A DNA stretch of 64,000 bases from Zonotrichia leucophrys gambelii (Eukaryota; Chordata; Aves; Passeriformes; Passerellidae), in NCBI RefSeq assembly GCF_028769735.1, contig NC_088175.1, forward strand, positions 2,666,001 through 2,730,000, given 5' to 3'. The notes under the pieces are model-generated. The model made no database searches, had not been told where the DNA came from, and saw only the letters and a list, made by a program, of their open reading frames with translations. Within the stretch, counting starts at the first letter, position 1; every line of letters starts with the position of its first letter. The position numbers and the translations under genes were made by a program. This document shows positions 12,101 to 23,592 of this stretch, piece after piece.

Positions 12101-15100
12101 AGTAGAAAACATTTCAATCCTTTTCATTAGAACAAAGCACTATTCTCTTGACGGCTTTCAAATGCATATTGTTTAGCTATTATGTGCTAACCTTGACTGT
12201 TATATTCCAAGCACAATAGCAGTGGGAGCTTTCTGCTTTTTTTTGTTCATTTCTGATCATGGTAAGAGGATTTCTCTTTTTTGCAGGGTCAGTAAAATAT
12301 TCAGTTATAAAGGGGAAAAAAAAGTAAAAAGAAATATTTATGTTGCAGAAGGAACTTTGAGGTCTCTTCTTGTGTTTCAGTTTTCAGGTGGGTCAGATGG
12401 GTCCCAGTATGGATTTTTACCCCAGAGTGGTTTGTACTTCTCTTGACAGAAATCAAAGACTGAAAGTGCATCCTACCTAGACTGCTCAAGTGACAAGTGA
12501 CAGGCTGATGCTAAAGTGACTGCAGTGTCAGCTGCTGAGAGCCTCCGGCAATGTGCAGCAGGTAAACGGTTAATTAAAATGATTCTTCAAGGATACCTTT
12601 AAGGGAACATGGAGCCTTTCCAAATCTCCACAGGGAGTTATTGATGGAAATCGCTGCTCCATTTTTTTCTCTCAGGGATACACGCAGGGTGGGTTACCTT
12701 AACAGCTTTTGACATTTCATCCGCCTGACCATGAGGCTGCTGAGATTGGAAGATTAAATTGCTCCTGAAAGAATGAGATGTGACACAGGTGAAAGCCAAA
12801 GATAAAGATACCAAAATGTGTAAGCAACACATGAAAACCCCTGATAAAGCCTGAGATCCTTTTTAGGGCCAGGTGGGCCATGAATGCTGGAGAACAGAAG
12901 TTCTCCTTGTTCTCTCAAAGGGCTTTGTAGCCTCTGCTTGCCCAAGGGCTGGATTGATTTTTTTGTCCCATTCTCTGGAGTTAACCTTTTCCAGTTTCCA
13001 CAATCTCAGCTATTCCTCATACTTTTTTCTCTTATCTCATTCTTTATTTTTTAACAACCTCTTACCAAAATTCTTCTCAAAGTAAAGCATTTCCCATCCA
13101 CATTCAAATCCTTCTTCCTGACCTCTTTATCTCTTCCCATCTATTCCTACCTTCTCCCTTGCACCAACTCCCACTCTCATTTTTTCCTACCCCAAACTGG
13201 AACTCTAAAATTACACTCTCCTGCTGCCATCCCTTCCTCTCCAGAGGATTCAGCTCTTCCCTTTCCGCTGTTTGATTTTTCCTCCTTCCTCAGTGCCAAG
13301 GCCTGACAGAGGAGTCCCTCATTATATGTCTTCATTGTAATTAAACTGGGCCAGAGCCCATTTGCTGGCACTAGGAGCAAGTGGCACAGCCTGGCTCACA
13401 TCCATACAGCTAAACTCTCTTCCTCCCATAACAGGATGGCTTTATCCTTTCTGCCTATTGGGAACAGCCCTTGGCAAGTGCTGCTCTCTGAACCCTGCCC
13501 AGACACAGTCTCTCAGAGCACTCCCTAGGACAAGCCAAAGCTGTGCCAGGGAGCATGCTAATAATTAAACATTATAGACTGTGCTACAGGCCTTGGTGCT
13601 GTTTAATTTACTTATAAAAGTACAGCTGAGAGAGTGGGAGAGGCAGTGTCCTTGCCTTCAGCCCAGGTATCCATCCTGGTTTGGCCCCTGTGAGGACAGT
13701 GGTTCCTGAAGATTGAGCAAGAGCCTCTGGAAGCAGAATACTTTTCCAAACATAAACTTGGCTAAATGCGGGCAAGGTTTTTTAATCTAATGGAGGTGTG
13801 GGAAGCATGTCCTTGGTTTAACTTCTGTCCTCCAGCCACCACTGCCTGGTCCCTGCCCCCAGATATAATCATCCAGCCAAGGAATTCCTTGTGTTTTTCT
13901 TAGTATGAGTTAAAACCTAGTTTTTTCAGCTCTGCCCCTGAGGTGGGGATAGTAAAATTCAGCTAAAGGGGACACCCATGTGGGAAATTCTAACTCCTTT
14001 AGTTAACATTTAGCAAAATTTATATCAGCTGAAAGCAGGTTCTTATTGTGTGTAGGTAGTGTAAAGTGTTTTTGTAGTGAGTGATAACAGCTTTGTCTGC
14101 CACAGGTGAGTGTGGGTATGGATACAGGGAGGGTGCACACAACCCCTTTGACAAATCACATTTACCTGAGACCAAACAGATGCCAAATCAAAAGGAAGGT
14201 CCTAAGCTCTCAGGATAAGTTTGGGAATAATGTTCTGAACAGGGTTAGGGTGAAATTGTGCCAAGGTAGAGATAGTGTTGGTCCACTAGCTGCAAATCTG
14301 ATTTTGCTCTGACCCAGGGGTAAATGCCATGTAGAAATCCTCTGTAACCAAATTGTCACCCCTCATGTTTTTATACCCTGAAAGGGTTTGAGATCATTAG
14401 CACATTCACATCCAGGTGTGTTACACACCTGGTGCCTGTATATATGTGTGTACATTTATAGCCAGCCAAAATCTAACACTACATATTGAAATGGTCAAAG
14501 TAGAGAGGTGGGTTATTGCTGTTTCCATGGCTTTGAAAGTCTCATAAGCAGCCAGGAATAAAAACAATAAATAATTACTGTGTTACTGAATGCTAATGTT
14601 ATTTCTGAAATAGCCATGTATATTTTCTGAAGGTTTTGCTTGTCTTTTAAGCCTGAAATAACAGGCAAGCAACATCTGTAAGCCACTTTTTTCCTTTTTT
14701 CAAACATATATATATTTGTAGATTGGATCACTGATGGGTTCTCTGCATTAACAATGAATAAAAGGCTTGAAAGCAGCTTTTCAGTCAGTGAGTGCTGCCT
14801 GGAATTTGTCTTGGACTGTGATTTCAGGTTTGGCCCAGCAGACAGAAATATGTTCATCATCTCATTGTTCATGGAACCACCTCCTTGTGTACAGCATGAG
14901 TGAGGATGACTGAAACTCAGGGGTTGCCAAAGAGCTCTGTATGCCATTCTGTCCTGGTTTTTCCTTGTTTCTTTTCCCCAGGCTGCCACCCTGTCAGTGT
15001 GTCCTTTCCCAGTGCAATGGGGGCTGTGTGGGAGGCTGGAGCTGGGTTCTCAGCCCTGTGTCTGGTTGTGTGGTCTGAGGCCGAACATCTACCTCCTGCA

Positions 15101-17489
15101 ATGCAGCCATGTGCCAGGCTGCGCACCTTGCTCATCCTATCTAGTTCGGTGATGTTGCTTCCTACAATTATTTTTGTTTTTTTACTCCCTCCTACTGTCT
15201 TTGTTTGAAGCTGAAACAGATGTTCACACTACATGCATATTATCACACAGTAAGTCCATCCAAGGCAATGGAAAAAATGCTGGTGGGACTGTCTTGTGTT
15301 AGAGAATCAGTAACAGTGACTTTGTGTGCTCTGTGGGAACTGACAGGACTCTCTTGCTGAGCAGAATGGCAGCAGAAGACCATTAGTGCACAGATAAAGG
15401 AATTGTGTTATCTCCTGGTGTTGTTCAAGTTGTTGGGAATTTCCCTTTGACTCCAGCAGAGATGGAGCTGAGCTGAGACACTTTGCCTTTTTATGGACAC
15501 ATTTTTCTTTTCAACTCAGAGATAAAGATTTTTGGAGGAGCAAGGCAGTGACTATCAAGACAGAAGATGGCTGTGAAAGCAGCAATTGCCTTGGCAGATC
15601 TGAGTGCTGTGGAACCCAAACAGAAATGCTTGAACAGGAGGGGAGAGATCTCAAAGCTGGGACCTCCTAGGAGAGAAATAATGCAGAGCAAGTGAGGGGA
15701 AACACAGGGCAGCAGAGCAGAGGTGAGGGGTGAGAAAGCCTGGCAGGCCATGGGGCTCAGCACATGCCCCTAAATCTCAGACCTTTGGTCTCCCCTTGGT
15801 AGGGCACTTGGGTGGCTCAGCAGGCTCGTGGAAGAATGGTTATCAAAATCCTCTCTGAAAGAGGGATAAAACAGAAGCTAAAACACAGTCTATAATTAAA
15901 AACAGTCAACGTGGAATCTTGCCCAAATCGATCTAATGTCTTCTGCTGATTTGTCACCCTTCACACCTTTCTAAGCTGCCCATGTGAGCACTGCAAGGCT
16001 GCAATTTGCTTCTGAGAGAAGCTGTTTTCTGCAAATTCAGAGCTTCTCTGGGCTTTGTGACTTTGCAGTTTTTGGCAGAATCCATCCCATTTTCTTTCTC
16101 CTCCTGCCCTGTGTGGGCGGAAGCCCTGTGGGGAGGGGAGCAAGGTAAACAGAGCTGAGCAGGAGAGGTTCAGGGAGGTTTTCCACTGGGGAAATGGAGA
16201 TCTTGTGTTGGGAGCCAAGTGTCCTCAGCTGGACCCATTCCAGCTCCTTCTGCACTCAGGGAGGATTTAAACCTTTCCAATAGAAGCCAGTGGTAATAGC
16301 TGGGAGAGATCTTGGATTTCTGTGGATTTTGGCTCAGACCAGACTTCTTTCCACTTCCCAAGGAAAGTGCACTGATAGCCTGATTTATGCACCCACCTTT
16401 TGCTAGGACTTAATGAACAATTTTATGACACACAGCTTTTCCAGCAGTGTGTACTGGCCTCACTGCACAGCAATAATTGCACAGCAGATGTGCATGGCCA
16501 TGGGACATCCAGCTGATGACAAAAGGTGTGGTGACAGGAGTGACTCTGCATTTCTCTCTCTTCTTCCCAGATTCTCCCAGGCAGGAAACACTGCCAGTGA
16601 CAGGGTAAAAGTTCGTGTAGCTCTTCTGTGAATTGAACCTTCTTTCTGACTGTGCTCTTACATTTCAGGGAAGTAAATCAGCCCATGAGGGGCATTGCAG
16701 CTGGCACAAGGCTGTGGCTCTGAGGAAATTGTATCCTTGGGAAGCTCACTCATTTTGCTTGCTGTTGAGTCAGCCCACCATGTCTCAAGTGTCTGTGTTG
16801 ACTGCAAAACCTCTGTCCAACACTCCAACAGGGCAAGTAAAAAGAAGCTGCAGAATTTTCTGGCTTTATTTCAGCAGTTTAAGATGGTACTTAACCTCTC
16901 TAGCATCCTTCTGTGAGCTTTGCTTGTGTGGGTGTTGGGGAACCTGCTTTCTGCTGTGTCCTGCCCTTTGCCTGTGTTTTTTACCTAAATTTGAGAAAGT
17001 TGCTATTTCCCCAGGAGGATCTGGAAATCCTGGCACACTGAGCACTCAGTACCTGTCTTTGCTGGTCACCCTGGGGTACTGAAGGCTTCAGCCCTCCTCT
17101 CAGTGCTAAGGAGACAGGGCCTATGAGGTCTCAGAAGTAATTTGTGAATGGTTCTGCTTAACGGATAGGGATGTTGTGCAGGAAATGCCTCAGTTATGCT
17201 GGAGAACACTTTACCTTGGATATCCCCAACCAGCCAGCCCCATCCAATCAAGAGGAATTCCCCTCTGGTTTTTTAATTAACCATGTTCCATATCTGGTGT
17301 TTCCTTTTTTAGAGAATGTGAAGAAGGCACAAACCTAAATTTTCTGAACCTATTTCTCTGTGCAGGCTCAGCAGCAGAATGCTACACTTGGATTTGAAAT
17401 AGATACCTGGATTCTCTGAAGGGAGATAGCTGATTTTCCCTCATTTACTATAGATCCTTGTTTTTTTCAGAAAACATGAGATTCACATC
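9164..17489. other. non-coding single-copy stretch (8.3 kb)
   Basis: No exon, RNA gene or repeat family recognised. The part at about 9200-9960 is notably AT-rich and free of visible repeats, with several homeodomain-like TAAT/ATTA sites, and could hold conserved non-coding DNA; that is inference only. A T11 run lies at 11160-11170. The larger frames here (158 codons minus at 14513-14989; 149 codons plus at 16633-17082) show no domain, no paired splice sites and overlapping frames on other strands. Confidence 0.5.
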
Positions 17490-17614
17490 TGTCCTGGTTT
17501 AGGGCAAATTTGGTAGAGAATCTTCAAAGGGGGAGATTCAGTAAGCAAACCCACACAGCTCCTTCCCCCAACAGGTTAGGGAAGAATTCCTCGGAGAGAA
17601 GTGGAAAGAACCTG

Positions 17615-17620
17615 TTTATT
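17615..17620 (-). promoter_or_regulatory. LTR polyadenylation signal AATAAA
   Basis: TTTATT on the plus strand is AATAAA on the minus strand. It is about 510 bp downstream of the CRE in minus sense, near the expected R/U5 part of the LTR. It fixes the sense of this LTR as minus. Confidence 0.6.
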
Positions 17621-18129
17621 TAACAGGCACAGCACCCCCAGCACACAAAATGAACAATGCTGGGTGACACCACTCTGTCACTGCTCTGACAAAGATGACA
17701 AATTCAGAAAGTCTCTCTGGGGGTGCTCGCTCTGCTCTCAGTCCCTCCGGCGCTGGGGCAGCTGCTGCCCAGAGTAGGCCCCGCTGGGCCACAAGGTGCA
17801 AACTCTCGGGGTTTGCCAGGCCCCAGCCTGGAGCAGGCTTGAGTTGGTTCAAAAAAGGAAAGGAGAAACAGTCCAGGAAGAAATTTGGGCTGTTTAGCTA
17901 AACTAGCTAATGAGCAGAAGCAAGAGCAAGCAGAAGCAAAGCAGAAGCAAGAGTGAGAGAGCAAAAGCGAAAAGCAAAAGCAAATAAAGCAAAAGCAGCA
18001 AAAGCAACTGCCCTGACTCTGTGTCCCACCAGGCTGATAAGAAAACTTCCACTCTTCAGAGCCACTCTTTAAGGCACAGAACATAATATCCAGCATAAAC
18101 AGAACACATGAATGGGGTTACAAGCATCA

Positions 18130-18137
18130 TGACGTCA
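18130..18137. promoter_or_regulatory. CRE/ATF palindrome in LTR
   Basis: Perfect 8-bp TGACGTCA inside the first solo LTR, on the promoter side in minus sense. This is the canonical binding site of CREB/ATF factors. Whether it is active in this copy is unknown. Confidence 0.6.
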
Positions 18138-18190
18138 CCCTAGGACAACCACACCAAAAGGTGTGTCCCACCACACCAAAAGGATCCTCA

Positions 18191-18557
18191 AGCATGTACC
18201 TGTCATGGAAGCCACTGCAGACGGAAAAATGGGAGTGGTGGAAAGGAGAGGGATAATTCTGGGAGCATATTCCTAGGGATGCTGGAAGGAGGGAACTGAG
18301 CGCACTGAGGTGACAGAACAGCTCATTGTCCTGGCGGTGAGGGACAGCCTCTCCCTGAGGGAGGACAGCTGGGGATGGGGGTGACCCCAGCCTGGGCAGG
18401 GAGGGGTGCAGCCCTGCAGGGTCTGAGCTCTGGGTCCCTCAGCATCGCGGGGAAGGCAGGAGCTGCACCAGACCCACACAAAGGGTGCAGGCAGGAGGAA
18501 ATGGATCCATGAGTCAGAGCTGGACACAAGGCTCCAACATGGATCCAGAGTCCATTC
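18191..18557. other. GC-richer spacer between two solo LTRs
   Basis: About 370 bp, richer in G and C than its surroundings, with CpG sites at the TCGCGG near 18446 and a short inverted repeat CTCCC-TGA-GGGAG at 18351-18363. I cannot assign it to either retrovirus or to a gene. Overlapping minus frames of 119 and 111 codons run through it but have no domain. Confidence 0.45.
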
Positions 18558-18563
18558 AAGATG
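18558..18563. repeat. target-site duplication, left copy
   Basis: AAGATG directly before the LTR's TGTTGGG start; the identical hexamer directly follows the LTR at 19188-19193. Confidence 0.85.
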
Positions 18564-18676
18564 TGTTGGGATCTCTCGCTGGTCAGAGTGACACTGAGAA
18601 AAATTGGAAAGTCTCTTTTCCCAGCCTGGCACTTGAAGAAGGAGTCAGAGCTCTTCATTTCTCAGTCTCAAGGTTG

Positions 18677-18682
18677 TTTATT
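18677..18682 (-). promoter_or_regulatory. LTR polyadenylation signal AATAAA
   Basis: TTTATT on the plus strand. It is about 100 nt downstream of the TATA box in minus sense, the usual arrangement at the end of a short R region. Confidence 0.65.
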
Positions 18683-18778
18683 GCTCCTTATCTATAAAAA
18701 ATTTTCTCCTACCCTGCTGAGGTCCGTCCAGCAGGACAGTTCCAGGCACTCTGCCTGCCCTCAGGGTGGTGTTATGTC

Positions 18779-18784
18779 TTTATA
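18779..18784 (-). promoter_or_regulatory. LTR TATA box
   Basis: TATAAA on the minus strand, inside the bounded 624-bp LTR and upstream of AATAAA. It predicts a transcript starting about 25-30 bp to the left and running leftward. Confidence 0.55.
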
Positions 18785-19187
18785 ACAAAAACTACGTGTA
18801 CAATGTTTACAATTACTTGCCAATACCCATCACCTATGTTAGACAGTGAGCTTCTACTCTAAACCAATCTAAAAGTGCCAACATCACAGCAGAAGATGGA
18901 GGCCAAGAAGAAGAAGGAGAAAGGCTGGACATGCCCAGATCCCTCCATCTTGCCTCCTGGACCCCCATACCAAAAACCCCAAAATCTACTTTTCCACTCC
19001 GTGATAACTTCACTATTATTCTACTTAAACTGTTGTGGCTTGCTGATCTTCATATAAGGTTGGTAACTTGCTCCATGGACCATAATCAAACCCACAGGTG
19101 TTTTGGGCTCCATGCCAGAGCTTCTCAGCCTCCTGGCAGGGGTCTTGGCCATCCTGGACAGCCAGAGGTATGTTCTGGGTTCCGACA

Positions 19188-19193
19188 AAGATG
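19188..19193. repeat. target-site duplication, right copy
   Basis: AAGATG directly after the terminal CA of the LTR, identical to 18558-18563. Confidence 0.85.
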
Positions 19194-22100
19194 GGACTGG
19201 AGACATGCAGCAGGGTGGTGCAATGCCTATATAAGCCAATAATTTGTACTCACTTATTTTCTAACCAGAATGCCCTATGATTTTAATCTCTCCAGGGTAC
19301 TCCTGAATCTCACTTTGTTTTGGATGCTGTATGACAGGAAAACAATGAGGACAACAGCATGGGGTCTTCCCTAATATTCCCTTCTGATTAAAAGAGAGAT
19401 TGAAATTTTGAAATGGAATTTCACAAAGCTTTTCAATCTGTGTGTCCTCATTTAAAATAATTGATAACCATGCTGGAATTAGTAGGTTATGCATTTTATT
19501 CAGTGCACTACACAGATCTTTGGGACAAACAGTTATACAGTCTTTTTCAGATAAATGGTATTATTAGAACAAATTTTTATCCAGGCAGAGATGATCTCTT
19601 TCAAGTATTATCCAATACTTTTAAGATAAAAGTTGATATTCTTGTTATGATATATATTTTCCTAAAACCAGATTTATCCAGCAATAACAGACCAGCCTGT
19701 GTTGAGCTGTCTTAAGGACTGAAGCACGTGCATTTTTTTTTATTACAGTGTCCTTTTTATGATCAATTTTCATATTTATTTTGGTCTGGTGCTTAGGGGA
19801 GCAAAATGCACCATTAGCAATTTAGAGATACTACTGAATATAGCAGGATGAGAAATAAAAATCAACTATTCACGAAGCTCAGCACATTTCCATAGTCACA
19901 GGTAGCATTCCTCCTTTTGCAAAACACTAAAAAGGCCAGGTTTGCAAGAGAAAGGCATAGTTATTACTGCTTATTCTCATGTTATCTCTGTTCCACACCA
20001 CTAATCATGTTTGATTTATCATCCAAATTTTCCATTATTAATGGAGAATAAAATTCAAGGCTTAATTTCAGAAGAACAAACCCTCTGCTCTTAGCACAGC
20101 CATTAGATTGTCCCTCTAATTGTCTTGTTCACCTTTCCCCTTTGCATGGTAAATCACTTCTTCTAGGCTAGCATTTTCTCCATAAATATTTGAATTTTTT
20201 GGTTTTTAAATGGACAAAATTACCTAAAAAAGGACTCAGTGCCAGCTCTCTAGCTTGTGTAAGAGCAAGGAGAATGCCTGCCTCCTGAAGCTGGCACCTG
20301 GGAGGGAGGGAGTCCCCTTGGTGCAAAGCAAGTAATGAAGTTGCTCTGCGAAGCAAAAATCATCTGAGAGCAGAAAGTAGGGCAATCTTTTGAATATGAA
20401 GTTGTGAGCCTCCAAGGAGAACCTGTGAGTTAATTATTGTTAGGTTTTCAGTCTCTGGGGCCTCTTGACCGTGTCTTCCTTGCCTTCTTCCTTGACCTGC
20501 CAGGGCCTGCCCACATGGAATTCTCTGTCCTGCAGGTCCCTCAGCTTCTCACTGCAACTGTTCACCTGCAGATTTTCACCTGCCTGCCCTCTGCTTGGCA
20601 GGGATGAGCAGGCTTGTGCTATGGCTTACACTAAATTAACTTGCTTGCTCCCTGCTCCCTTGGCTCTCCCATTAGAAGGCAGTGTAGACATCCCCCAGAG
20701 ATGAGAGAGAGCTCTGGAAGACATCTTTGGAAACATGAGCTTAAAAAACAGACTGGATTTTAGAATAAGAGTTTAAGATGTTTAAGTGATCAACTCCTCT
20801 CCAGTGATATGCAGATTCCCTGGCTGGTTAAGAGTTTCAGGTATGTGAAATCAGGGCACCTAACCAGTGACTGGTGACTTCAGGTGTCTTAATACTGCAG
20901 TGCAGAAAAATGCTATACAGGGAATAAAGAGATTAGATGTAATATATGGAAATTAGACAGCTTTGACATGTCTTTAGGCACCTGACATGGCAGCAGTCAA
21001 CTCTCTAATGACCCAAAATTTTGGCTCCACAAGTAAGTACATAGGGAAGCTGAGAGTTGGGCTCTCCTTTTAGAAGAAAAATGATATATATACTGTGACT
21101 CAACTGTATTTATATATATAAAATCAAGAGAAATTTTCCATCTGCTTTTAGTTTTGCATACAGAGCAACTTCAAAGGCTTCCTCACTGTTTATTTTTGTG
21201 AATGAACATGTAAAAACATATATACAACTGCACAAATACACAATCTTGAACAGAGGAGGGGCGTATGCACATGCACAGTTTGGTGGTGGATCCAAAACTG
21301 TGTTTTTGTGCAGCAAGCAAGCCCCATATTTCAGCCTTGACAAAGGGCACAGTCCCTCAGACAGCACCATTGTGCTAAGAAATTATATTTTTGAATAATG
21401 TGGGAAACTTCCCATGTTGGAAGGATGGGACAGGTCCCCTCCTGAGGAGTCTCAGAGGTGAAAATCAGGTCTGGCCCCACAGGGGCAGCAGCCACCACCC
21501 TGCAAACCCCCCTGGGAGTCCTGCACACACTGCACGTTGCCTGTTTGGGTCTGCCAGCAGCAGCTTTCTGATTCCAAGCACTACATCACTGCCTGGCACA
21601 CATATTTCCCTTGGATGAACCAGTCAGTGCCTTGGTGAGTGTTTGAAAAAGCTGTGCAAAGCCTGGCTGAACACAGAAACTTCTGCACCTTGTCTGTCTC
21701 GTGTGCAGGATGAGCCACAGCAAATCCCAAGTCATCTCGTTGCACTTGGAGGAGTGACAACTCTCTGGCACATGGAAAGGGGCCAGCTACCAGACCAGCT
21801 CAGTTTTCCTTGTTTAATCTCTTAAGCACATTTTCAGGCTTAACTGCTTGAGTGGCAGAACCCCCATCAGCAATTTAAAAAAGCAATTATTTTGAATCTC
21901 TTCAGAAAATATTTTTATCTGCATGATTCTGCTCAGTAGCTGCATATTAGAAATGGTATGAATCACTCCAAAATATTAATTGATAAGATTCAAGACCTTA
22001 AAAACATTATTAAGAGCAGGGTGTAAGGCATGCACAGTTCCGTTCTGGCCAGGGGGGACACAGCATTTTAATGAAAGAGTGTTAATTATCACAAAGATGA

Positions 22101-23549
22101 GAGAAAAATCTTTAGTTGAAAAGTTCCTTATATGATTGGTAGTGCTTTATGCCCTCCACTTTACACAAAAAGACATGTGAGGCGAGTTATAACTCTGCAA
22201 ATCCCTACTGAAAAAGTCACTTTTCCAGAAAAGTATTTTTTTCATACCACTGTGCTCTTCTGAGCCACCATTGCAAAGACATGAGTGGCAGCTCTGTTCC
22301 CTCTGATCTTCCTGCTCCTAACAGTGCAGTTTCTGTAAGAGCCATCTATTGTCTGCAGTTATTGAATGACATTTAGGAAAATTTCCATTTGTGTTTTCCT
22401 GTGCATGCAGCGAGTCTTCCAACATCCTCCACTGGTTATCATGGAGCCCACTGGCTCGCTTAATTTGCTGTGCCTGCCTTTCTCCTGCTCAAGCTTGTCC
22501 TCTTTTTCAGAAGTGTTTACCTGATTAGCACATCCAGTCACTGATGTGTGCACAGGGCTCAGTCCAGGTTTCGAATGTTCCCTGAACCTTTCCCTCCAGA
22601 TCAAAGCTCCCACGTCCTCCCTTGCCAGATCAGCCTCCTGCTGAAGCCAGTGTGACTTTGGCTGTTAACTTTGGCCCACGAGCACATTCCTGGAGTGCAG
22701 AATTAGGTGAGGGCTTGAGCATTTTGCTGCACCAGGACCTTTGCTGGAAGCAGAATCCGAGCCTCCATGTTTTCACATTATCAGTCATTTGTGAATTCCT
22801 TATAATTTTTTTAATGACTTTTGCAGTGAGCAGTCAGATGCTATTAAAGTTTTACTGAATTAAATTGGAGAAACTAATTTTGCTCTTAGTATTTTATTTC
22901 AGTGTGTAACTTGATTTTTAAGGAGCGCTTTGTATTGCGTGGCCGTTTGCGTTTGCTTTATAAGCAGAACATAAAGGTTTCCCTGGAGTCATGGAAAAAT
23001 TGCCTTCCACGTCCCCTATCTAATTAACACCATGTATGTTGCCTAACTCCTTATAATTCACTCCTGAGCACAGTATATAGAATATGATTGGAAAAATAAT
23101 TTGGAGCAATGAGGAAAAAAATGCCTTTTGTAATATATGTGATATGGCCAAATGCACTTCCAATCAAATTATATTAAGAAAAAGAAAGGACAGCACACTG
23201 AGATATCTGATGTTGAAAAGAAACACCAAAGGCTTAATTAAAAAGTGTGCCTATGTTTTTAAAGGGCACTGTGTTTAAAGCATAGTAATGAAACCCTGCT
23301 TGCTGAATAGCTCAGTGACCTGTGTGTGTCTGGGCTGGGGCTGCTCAGCTCCCTGGTGAGAGCTCTGATCCTCCACCCGTGGGTCACAGAGGAGCTGCTG
23401 AGCCCCCAGAGTGTTCTGGTGGGTCACAGGTTTCCAGGGGGGAGAGCAGTCAGCCAGGGCACAGTTAATTGCAGGGCTGGGGTCTGTGCTGAGGACACAG
23501 CAGATGAGCCTCTGCAGTCAAGTAAATCCAAGTATTGCCCTGCAGCTGA
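19194..23549. other. non-coding single-copy stretch
   Basis: AT-rich, with no exon or repeat family recognised. A TATATATA-rich patch lies at 21082-21120. No frame exceeds 87 codons. Confidence 0.55.
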
Positions 23550-23592
23550 GGGGGGGGGGGGTGTAAGACTTTAAACCATCCTTTAAACCATC
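23550..23592. repeat. G12 run followed by exact tandem 12-mer
   Basis: Twelve G at 23550-23561, then two abutting exact copies of CTTTAAACCATC (23569-23580 and 23581-23592). This is a small local duplication next to a potential G-rich structure or polymerase-slippage site. Confidence 0.9.

Larger units (their letters stand above)
17490..18190 (-). mobile_element. solo LTR of a songbird-type endogenous retrovirus
   Basis: Starts TGTCCTGGTTTAGGGCAAAT and continues through blocks I recognise from an abundant passerine ERV LTR: CCTCGGAGAGAAGTGGAAAG, TTTATTTAACAGGCA, ATGAACAATGCTGGGTGACA, GGAGAAACAGTCCAGGAAG, an AGCAAAAGC-rich tract (17909-18007), TGTCCCACCAGGCTGATAAG and GGGGTTACAAGCATCATGACG. 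Its sense is minus: a poly(A) signal AATAAA reads on the minus strand at 17615-17620, and a cAMP-response-element-like TGACGTCA lies upstream in that sense at 18130-18137. No gag, pol or env sequence adjoins it, so it is a solo LTR. I found no target-site duplication, and the right end is approximate because a 14-bp direct repeat (18148-18161 and 18170-18183) blurs it. Confidence 0.85.
18564..19187 (-). mobile_element. complete solo LTR, 624 bp, ERVK-like by 6-bp target duplication
   Basis: Bounded by TGTTGGGATC at the left and GGGTTCCGACA at the right (TG...CA ends) and flanked by the exact 6-bp duplication AAGATG. Six-base duplications are usual for class II (ERVK, beta-like) integrases. 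The minus strand shows a TATA box (TATAAA, 18779-18784) followed about 100 nt downstream by AATAAA (18677-18682), which fits U3-R-U5 order with a short R. I recognise internal blocks such as CTGCTGAGGTCCGTCCAGCA, GATGGAGGCCAAGAAGAAGA and GTGATAACTTCACTATTATT from a passerine LTR family. No internal retroviral genes remain, so it arose by LTR-LTR recombination. The intact ends and duplication suggest a fairly recent insertion. Confidence 0.92.

Noticed and set aside
14951..14970. TGTCCTGGTTTTTCCTTGTT as a possible LTR start
   Set aside because: The downstream sequence does not follow either LTR family seen in the window and has no matching end.
17704..18096. 130-codon Cys/Phe-rich minus frame
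   Set aside because: It lies wholly inside the first solo LTR, and the Cys/Phe/Ser run is the translation of the AGCAAA array.
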